DNA of 14,710 bases from Spirochaetaceae bacterium (GTDB taxonomy: Bacteria > Spirochaetota > Spirochaetia > Treponematales > Breznakiellaceae), in NCBI GenBank assembly GCA_031290205.1, contig JAITNZ010000265.1, forward strand, positions 1-14,710. Direction: 5' to 3'. The first letter of the stretch is position 1; the number at the start of each line of letters is the position of its first letter. Below, one piece after another: positions 5,625 to 10,652 of the stretch. Both the position numbers and the translations under genes were made by a program. The notes beneath the pieces were generated by a model, which saw nothing but the letters and a program-made list of their open reading frames with translations, did not search any database and was not told the origin of the DNA.

Positions 5625-5660
5625 CAACATGCCTTGTAAAAGGTAGCTGCTACCGTTTCA
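5625..5660. repeat. Orphan tail fragment of the dispersed spacer repeat
   Basis: The stretch ACATGCCTTGTAAAAGGTAGCTGCTACCG matches the tail of the repeat copy at 7083-7113 (ACATCCTTCTTGTAAAAGGTAGCTGCGCC). It carries a GGTAG-CTG-CTACC hairpin (5642-5654) with TTTT on the minus-strand side. It sits directly before the complete copy at 5670 with no gene between, as if the gene that once separated two copies had been lost. Confidence 0.55.
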
Positions 5661-5669
5661 ATTTTCCTC

Positions 5670-5858
5670 AAACCGCCCAACCAACGGCAACGCCGCTCTA
5701 ATCAGCCGTGTTAGTGTTCTGCACCCGCACTCTAAGCCGTGTGCCGCTCCCGTTGACGCGCCGCTCTTCCAGCGCCTCAATTTGTTTCATCTTGCAATCA
5801 CTCCGTATTTATCCGTCCATAAACAGCACTCTCCGAAAAAGGCAGCTACTGCCGTTTC
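5670..5858 (-). repeat. Dispersed spacer repeat, copy A (full length), with terminator
   Basis: About 189 bases nearly identical to copies C (8047-8235) and D (9346-9535). Landmarks in plus-strand order: AAACCGCCCAACCAACGGCA, CCGCTCTAATCAGCCGTGT, CCGCACTCTAAGCCGTGTG (an internal imperfect direct repeat of the previous block), CGCTCCCGTTGACGCGCC, TTTCATCTTGCAATC, ATCCGTCCATAAAC and finally the GGCAG-CTA-CTGCC hairpin (5841-5853) with A5 before it and T3 shortly after. On the minus strand the hairpin followed by TTTTT is an intrinsic terminator for the gene that ends at 5846. The TAG stop of that gene is the three-base loop of this hairpin. Confidence 0.9.
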
Positions 5859-6220
5859 TTTGTTTCATCTGGTTCATAAACTTCCCAATCTTTTGCCATA
5901 TAATCTTTTTTCCCATAAGGAAGTCCTGCGCCGGCAAAACCAATTTTCAAAGGTTTCCCGTTATAAACGCCACCATCGGAATAATCTATTTTATCAGTTC
6001 GATAAAATAGGTCTGATCCATCGTAAATATTCTCTTGCTTTTTCTGAAGATCATTATGCATTTCAATTATTGTTTCAGATTCTTTTCCGTGTGGAACAAC
6101 TCTTGCACCCGCAAACTGTTTGTCGCCAGTTATTCTTAAGGTTTTATCTTCCCATGAAGGACGTCGAATGCCTTTAGGACTACAACTAACTACTTCTTCT
6201 ATAGCTTTTTCAAATCTCAT
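5846..6220 (-). CDS. Possible DUF2829/Tad2-like protein
   Basis: A 124-residue soluble protein. The start MRFEKAIEEV...IRRPSW and the near-C-terminal KDYMAKDWEVYEPDE resemble the two ends of the DUF2829 family ('M-F-eAl---G--v-R--W' and 'D-l-A-DWe--'). That family includes Tad2, which binds the Thoeris signalling nucleotide and blocks that defence. The middle (about 40-105) is longer than usual for the family and I cannot align it, so the assignment rests on the ends only. Shine-Dalgarno GGAG lies 7 bases before the ATG. The gene follows that of the GNTTT-repeat protein by 50 bases and is probably co-transcribed with it. Its last residues and TAG stop come from the spacer-repeat hairpin. Confidence 0.45.
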   Translation of the reverse strand: MRFEKAIEEVVSCSPKGIRRPSWEDKTLRITGDKQFAGARVVPHGKESETIIEMHNDLQKKQENIYDGSDLFYRTDKIDYSDGGVYNGKPLKIGFAGAGLPYGKKDYMAKDWEVYEPDETKKRQ

Positions 6221-6270
6221 TTCTTACTCCTATAATGCCACACCATTTTATGCCATGCACCGCAGACTCT

Positions 6271-6921
6271 TTACATACTCCATCTTTGTCCTGTAGTATG
6301 AATGTAAATATCCGATCCCTCTTTGGTAACAACTGTTTTAAGGGTGCCATCTGGATGGGACATGCTAGTTGTATTTCCATCAACAACCGTAACAAATTTA
6401 AACCCAGTTGAACTGATATCTGTAGTTGTATTTCCATCGACGATTGTTTTCTCCCAATAACCCGGTGAACTGGAATTGGTTCTTGTCGTTGTATTTCCCT
6501 CAACGACTATTTTAAAGGATGTACCATACGAATTGCTTTTGGTAGCTGTATTTCCCTCAACGACTGTTTTCTGCCAAAAACCATCCGAATGGGTTTCGGT
6601 AGTTGTATTTCCGTCAATGACTGTTTTCCGCCAAGAACCATTTGATCGGGTCTCGGTAGTTGTATTTCCGCCGATTACAATATTTTCAACACTAACACCT
6701 AAGCTATCTGTAACATCGTTTTGTAGTATTGGACAAATCTCTTTAGATAATAGCACATATCCTTTAGTTAGTTTGCAATGGATTGTAATTTTAGCCTTTG
6801 CGTCTTTTGTTATGGTAATATACCCTTGTGTCTCGCCACTACAGTATACAGTGAATTCCTGTCCAAAACTTATTGCCGTAGCAACCAGCGCCAGCATCAG
6901 CGCGATACTGATTTTTTTCAT
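6271..6921 (-). CDS. Secreted protein with six GNTTT repeats
   Basis: 216 residues with a signal peptide (MKKISIALMLALVATAISFG, cleavage before QE at 21). A short domain with two cysteines (about 27 and 49) and a third at 63 follows. From about residue 81 to 200 there are six 19-21-residue repeats of the form 'V-V-(D/E)GNTTTxTxSxGxWxKT'. Regular spacing of the GTTGTATTTCC landmark at 6368, 6425, 6488, 6545, 6602 and 6659 confirms this. The repeats probably form successive beta-hairpins or a solenoid on a secreted or periplasmic protein. I recognise no family. Shine-Dalgarno AAGGA lies 7 bases before the ATG. The DNA repeats are diverged, so recent expansion is not evident. Confidence 0.7.
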   Translation of the reverse strand: MKKISIALMLALVATAISFGQEFTVYCSGETQGYITITKDAKAKITIHCKLTKGYVLLSKEICPILQNDVTDSLGVSVENIVIGGNTTTETRSNGSWRKTVIDGNTTTETHSDGFWQKTVVEGNTATKSNSYGTSFKIVVEGNTTTRTNSSSPGYWEKTIVDGNTTTDISSTGFKFVTVVDGNTTSMSHPDGTLKTVVTKEGSDIYIHTTGQRWSM

Positions 6922-6991
6922 GTTTTATTCCTTTGCGATCTTTCCCACCGCCTAATATTTCTCATCCACATTTGCGATGAGCAGAACACGA

Positions 6992-7113
6992 TGAGCCGTG
7001 CACCGCTCCCGTTGACGCGCCGCTCTTCCAGCGGCTGGATTTATTTCATCTTGCAATCCTGCCTATTCATCAGCCCATAAACAACATCCTTCTTGTAAAA
7101 GGTAGCTGCGCCA
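6992..7113 (-). repeat. Dispersed spacer repeat, copy B (shortened)
   Basis: This copy starts at the GAGCCGTG block and lacks the leading CCGCCCAACC part. It keeps CCGCTCCCGTTGACGCGCC, a perfect GCCGCT-CTTCC-AGCGGC hairpin (7019-7035), TTTCATCTTGCAATCCTG and a decayed terminator (AAAAGGTAGCTGCGCC). The rest of the interval 6922-7165 holds a GCAACGCC remnant at about 7151-7158 and nothing else recognisable. Confidence 0.8.
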
Positions 7114-7165
7114 TTCCTGTAACAATGCGGCTAAATGTCGTATGGAACACTTATCGGCAACGCCG

Positions 7166-7942
7166 TTATTTAACGCCCGGTACCACGTTATTAACAATTA
7201 CATTGTTAATAGCCTGATGTAGATGAAACCATCCTATTCTTTGTGATGGGAATAACTCTGACCAGCCAATAACTTTGGCATTATTATACTCTCCAATATA
7301 TATTGTAATATTCTCATTAGTTCCTTTATTATTTATACATTTTGTTTGTCTTCTATTGAGTGTAATACCAAGAAGATTTTCAACTTCTGAAACAGCTCTT
7401 TCACTATCTAAAAAAATGTACTCGAATTTCTTTTTTAACAGATGTTTCAACACAGGTAAATCATTTTTTAAATGGTGTGATATTATTTTTTTATCTTTTA
7501 TACTTCCCCATGATGGACAAGCCCATTGTACTAAATCTAACTGAACGCATTTATTAAAATTACTATTATTTTTATTGTCATAATATGAATATCCAAATTG
7601 ATTAATCAATGACTCTAAATCTTTGAACCAACTAAGGGGTTTTGAAATGTCCTTAAAATAGTCTATACAACAATTTAATACTTTTTCAATATCATCATCT
7701 TCTAATTCACATAAGTCATCTTTCTTGAGTTCTTTTCTTGAATACAATCTCCTGTCCTCTCCGATTATTATATTTCTATTTTTATCAAGAAATTCATTTT
7801 CACTTGGGTGCAACGCTATCACACATGCTTTGGCTTTCTCATAATCGCCAAAGAACACAACCGGTGTTGTTTGCGGTGTAATGCACATATTTGGCTCGAT
7901 TTTCCTTTTTATTCTTTCAATTATTATTTTATCATTCAGCAT
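7166..7942 (-). CDS. Orphan protein with an HPS motif
   Basis: 258 residues, soluble, no signal peptide. Visible landmarks are VVFFGDYEKAKACVIALHPSENEF (28-51, written from the pattern beta-strand then H45-P46-S47), GEDRRLYSR (61-69), CVQLDLVQWACPSWG (132-146) and IGWSELFPSQRIGW (225-238). A strand followed by a 'GxNPS'-like loop, then an aromatic-rich 'DLVQW..PSW' region, is loosely reminiscent of uracil-DNA glycosylase-like folds. I cannot match the catalytic motifs, so no function is assigned. Shine-Dalgarno AAGGAG lies 8 bases before the ATG. The gene is strongly AT-rich, quite unlike dnaX-recR, and is bounded by spacer-repeat copies B and C. Confidence 0.65.
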   Translation of the reverse strand: MLNDKIIIERIKRKIEPNMCITPQTTPVVFFGDYEKAKACVIALHPSENEFLDKNRNIIIGEDRRLYSRKELKKDDLCELEDDDIEKVLNCCIDYFKDISKPLSWFKDLESLINQFGYSYYDNKNNSNFNKCVQLDLVQWACPSWGSIKDKKIISHHLKNDLPVLKHLLKKKFEYIFLDSERAVSEVENLLGITLNRRQTKCINNKGTNENITIYIGEYNNAKVIGWSELFPSQRIGWFHLHQAINNVIVNNVVPGVK

Positions 7943-8046
7943 TATAAAATCTCCTTCTAATGATTTTTACTACGTTTATTATGGGCGCATTGACTACAGC
8001 GTCCCTCACTACCCAACAGTAGCTTACCACTGCTGCTCGATCCGAC

Positions 8047-8235
8047 AAACCGCCCAACCAACGGCAACGCCGCTCTAATCAGCCGTGTTTGTTTTCTGCA
8101 CCCGCACTCTAAGCCGTGTGCCGCTCCCGTTGACGCGCCGCTCTTCCAGCGCCTCAATTTATTTCATCTTGCAATCCTGATGTATTCATCCGTCCATAAA
8201 CAACACTCTCTGAAAAAGGCAGCTACTGCCGTTTT
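8047..8235 (-). repeat. Dispersed spacer repeat, copy C (full length)
   Basis: Nearly identical to copy A along its whole length, with only scattered substitutions. It contains the internal direct repeat (CCGCTCTAATCAGCCGTGT at 8070-8088 and CCGCACTCTAAGCCGTGTG at 8102-8120) and the core CCGCTCCCGTTGACGCGCC. Together with about 100 bases of non-repeat leader (7943-8046) and a 54-base tail it fills the interval 7943-8289, where no gene is visible. Confidence 0.9.
8213..8235 (-). terminator. Bidirectional intrinsic terminator in repeat copy C
   Basis: GGCAG (8218-8222), loop CTA, CTGCC (8226-8230), preceded on the plus strand by AAAAA (8213-8217) and followed by GTTTT (8231-8235). Read on the minus strand it is a stem followed by TTTTT, suitable for ending the FRG-domain gene that stops at 8290. 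Confidence 0.65.
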
Positions 8236-8289
8236 CCATTTCATTCGCTTCGCCCCGGCGAAACAGTGTTCGCCTGCATATCCGAAAAA

Positions 8290-9168
8290 TCAACCACCCC
8301 TAAAATTTGGTGCATGAAACTGCAAGGGTTTAACTGTGCCAATGTCCAATATATATCCCAGTGTGCCCTTGGGGTGTGTTTGATCTATTTCAGATTTAGC
8401 TATTTTCCATGGCCAAAATATATTTATAGCTCTTTCATTTCTGGTTAATTCATTATTAGTTTCAAGCCAATGAACTACCCCCAATAGGCTTAGATTTAAT
8501 TCACTTGTTTTTATGTCTTTCGCACCAGTTAGGGCATTATTTAAATCCTTATGAAAAGATAATAATTCACTAATACGAGAGTAATTTACTCTATAAATAA
8601 TTTTATTATGTAAATATTGACTTGCAAAATCGTCTGCAATACATTTACATTCTGTAAAATCAAGCATCATGCTTGGTAAATATGCATTTGGATATGCCTT
8701 GTGTAAAACATTTAAATGCTGATAATCGCTCATAGTTAAAAACAAATTATTAAACTGTGTTTGACTATCGTCATCAGTGCTTAGTACCGGACCATTAAAT
8801 ATATGCTTTGTATATTCATAACATTTATCTAATAGTTCTTTTTCGGTATCAATATCCAATAATTTTCTTGCATATTTTGACCTGCAATACTCAAAAAATA
8901 TCTTTTTGTGATTTCCATGTTTAATTTCATTTTGAACCTGAAGAAAATAATTGGCAAGGCTTAAAAAACAACATTTATATGCACACTTATCTACACGGCT
9001 AAAAGGTAAAAGTGTTTTTCCATAAGTTAAATCATATCTTTCCAGATGATTTTTATTTACCACAACACGCGGATCGTCAAAGGCATTGTCTCTAAGGGCT
9101 GTTGGAGTAAGAAACTCATGATTTTTGCTTTCTCCCCGATATAGGTATACATTTTTTTTCTTTTTCAT
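8290..9168 (-). CDS. FRG-domain protein
   Basis: 292 residues, soluble. The N-terminus has VYLYRGESKNHEFLTPTALR (7-26), the Tyr-Arg-Gly-Glu-Ser start typical of the FRG domain. The second family block appears as DYQHLN (148-153) and then LPSMMLDFTECKCIADDFA (164-182), corresponding to the usual 'QHYGLPTRLLDWT--P--A--FA'. Here the two halves are pushed apart by about ten residues, and the common Arg of 'TRLLD' is replaced. FRG proteins are uncharacterised in detail but occur often in phage-defence and toxin contexts. The ATG lacks a clear Shine-Dalgarno site. Strongly AT-rich; bounded by repeat copies C and D. Confidence 0.65.
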   Translation of the reverse strand: MKKKKNVYLYRGESKNHEFLTPTALRDNAFDDPRVVVNKNHLERYDLTYGKTLLPFSRVDKCAYKCCFLSLANYFLQVQNEIKHGNHKKIFFEYCRSKYARKLLDIDTEKELLDKCYEYTKHIFNGPVLSTDDDSQTQFNNLFLTMSDYQHLNVLHKAYPNAYLPSMMLDFTECKCIADDFASQYLHNKIIYRVNYSRISELLSFHKDLNNALTGAKDIKTSELNLSLLGVVHWLETNNELTRNERAINIFWPWKIAKSEIDQTHPKGTLGYILDIGTVKPLQFHAPNFRGG

Positions 9169-9345
9169 ACATTATTCATTTAGGTGTTTTTTATCACCAG
9201 AATTATTCTGTGCCTTAATGCGAAACTGACCTAACGTCAACTTCACAAAGCAGTTTCAAAATTAATCTGGTGCCTACCACCCACAACACAAAAATTAGGT
9301 GCATAGCACCGTGAGCAAAATTCGATGCTATGAATCCTTGCACAC

Positions 9346-9535
9346 AAACCGCCCGACCAACGGCAACGCCGCTCTAATCAGCCGTGTTTGTTTTCTGCAC
9401 CCGCACTCTAAGCCGTGTGCTGCTCCCGTTGACGCGCCGCTCTTTCAGCGCCTCAATTTGTTTTAGCTTGCAATCCTGATGTATTCATCCGTCCATAAAT
9501 ATCCTCCTCTGAAAAGGTAGAAACGACCGATTTCG
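9346..9535 (-). repeat. Dispersed spacer repeat, copy D (full length, degenerate tail)
   Basis: It matches copies A and C from AAACCGCCC through ATCCGTCCATAAA. In this copy the CCCAACC near the start reads CCCGACC, and the terminal hairpin has decayed (GAAAAGGTAGAAACGACCG). A different short stem, TTTCG-TTATG-CGAAA (9531-9545), replaces it before the stop at 9548. The leader part of the interval (9169-9345) holds a GGTGC-ATA-GCACC hairpin (9298-9310) and no gene. Confidence 0.9.
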
Positions 9536-9547
9536 TTATGCGAAAGC

Positions 9548-10528
9548 TTATGTTGTTTGACTAACAGAATTTATATCATGTATGATAAATTTGGTTAAAT
9601 CGTCATAGCTTATATCTTTTATTTTTCTATCTGGAAATCCATTTTGGTACCAAAATGTTGCACCATTATACTTTTTACCTCCATATTGCAAATAATTTTT
9701 TCCAGATGAGCTTTTCCATGCTTTATCAAACCAACCTATATTTTCAAAATATTTTCTTGCTTCCAAATTATTTGCTATAATAAATCTTCTATAATCGGCA
9801 TCTTCGGTCTCTATGCCATATTCGATACCATTAAGTATTTTGGAAAATGTCATTGTAGCTTTCGCATGGTTTATATTAAGTTGAATCTTAATACTATTTG
9901 TACATTTTTTCTTAAAAAAACCAACAAAATGACTCATGCCATATTTCATGAACAAATCATGCAATTTTATTTCACGAAACTTCGCAATTATTGTATTTTC
10001 GCTATGGATAATATATTTACCACATTCATGATATTGCTCCTTTATGAGATAAATCATATTCGCGGTAAAATCACAATAATCATTTTTGATTTTATTGAGA
10101 TAATCATCATGAAAATCATGCTTAATTAATTTGTTAATTATTTCTTCATAACCTATCTCTTTCCACAATTTGTCTTTTTTTTCAATCAATTCTAAATTGT
10201 TCCCTAATAATGAGAAAAGATAAAACACTTCATAACCATCGTATTTACAGTTAGTCTCTATTTTCTCTATTTGTTCGCACTCAATAATATCTTTAACCTT
10301 ATTCTCTATTAAATATTTTTTGTTTTTCCCTATTATTTCAATATCGATATTTTTATGTTCCCTTTCTACATTAAATGGAAAGGGTTCAACACCAATAATC
10401 TTACAAAATAGGCTATTATCATATTTGAACAAATATGCCAAAAAATTTGAATGGAATAATTCTTTTGATGATAATGATAGATTAAACATTACTGAGTTTT
10501 TTAAGGCAATAAATCTATCTTCGTTCAT
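9548..10528 (-). CDS. PD-(D/E)XK nuclease superfamily protein
   Basis: 326 residues, soluble. The N-terminal part matches the PDDEXK_4-type arrangement: SSKELFHSNFLAYLF (20-34), an E at 55, then NIDIEIIGKNKKYLIENKVK (60-79), giving D62 and the E75-x-K77 catalytic pair, followed by Q86 (the usual Gln after the core). Such proteins are putative metal-dependent nucleases found in restriction, defence and mobile-element settings. The C-terminal half (about 170-326) includes a Trp/Tyr-rich region (GWFDKAWKSSSGKNYLQYGG) and probably recognises a partner or substrate; I do not recognise it. Shine-Dalgarno AAGGA lies 6 bases before the ATG. Extremely AT-rich. It is the first gene of the leftward array. 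Confidence 0.75.
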   Translation of the reverse strand: MNEDRFIALKNSVMFNLSLSSKELFHSNFLAYLFKYDNSLFCKIIGVEPFPFNVEREHKNIDIEIIGKNKKYLIENKVKDIIECEQIEKIETNCKYDGYEVFYLFSLLGNNLELIEKKDKLWKEIGYEEIINKLIKHDFHDDYLNKIKNDYCDFTANMIYLIKEQYHECGKYIIHSENTIIAKFREIKLHDLFMKYGMSHFVGFFKKKCTNSIKIQLNINHAKATMTFSKILNGIEYGIETEDADYRRFIIANNLEARKYFENIGWFDKAWKSSSGKNYLQYGGKKYNGATFWYQNGFPDRKIKDISYDDLTKFIIHDINSVSQTT

Positions 10529-10567
10529 AACTTATCCTTCCTTCTTCGCCCTTTGGCGAAACTAAAA

Positions 10568-10595
10568 AATATATCTTATCCTCATACGAGGTTAA
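10568..10595 (-). promoter_or_regulatory. Putative promoter of the nuclease-like gene
   Basis: On the minus strand TTAACC (10595-10590) and TATATT (10573-10568) are spaced by 16 bases, about 40 bases before the ATG at 10528. A TTCGCC-CTTT-GGCGAA hairpin (10545-10560) lies in the leader between this box and the Shine-Dalgarno site and could modulate translation. Confidence 0.3.
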
Positions 10596-10606
10596 GTACT
10601 CTACAA

Positions 10607-10634
10607 AACGCCCCCCTCAACGAGGGTAGGCGTT
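10607..10634 (-). terminator. Intrinsic terminator of the beta-helix lipoprotein gene
   Basis: On the minus strand AACGCC pairs with GGCGTT and, inside it, CCCTC pairs with GAGGG over a 3-base loop. It is followed by TTTT, 19 bases after the TAG/TAA of the gene ending at 10653. It separates the large surface-protein gene from the leftward array. Confidence 0.7.
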
Positions 10635-10652
10635 CAACATAAAATCCATCCC

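Noticed and set aside
6210..6503. 97-codon minus-strand frame overlapping the GNTTT protein and the Tad2-like gene
   Set aside because: It lies in another frame over the repeat-coding region of the secreted protein and bridges two genes that each have good ribosome binding sites and starts.
7943..8046. Promoter for the HPS-motif gene
   Set aside because: Only loose AT-rich -10-like strings are present and no convincing -35 at a proper distance, so I did not list one.
9866..10129. Plus-strand open frame within the nuclease-like gene
   Set aside because: It opposes a well-supported gene with catalytic motifs and arises from the AT-rich composition.
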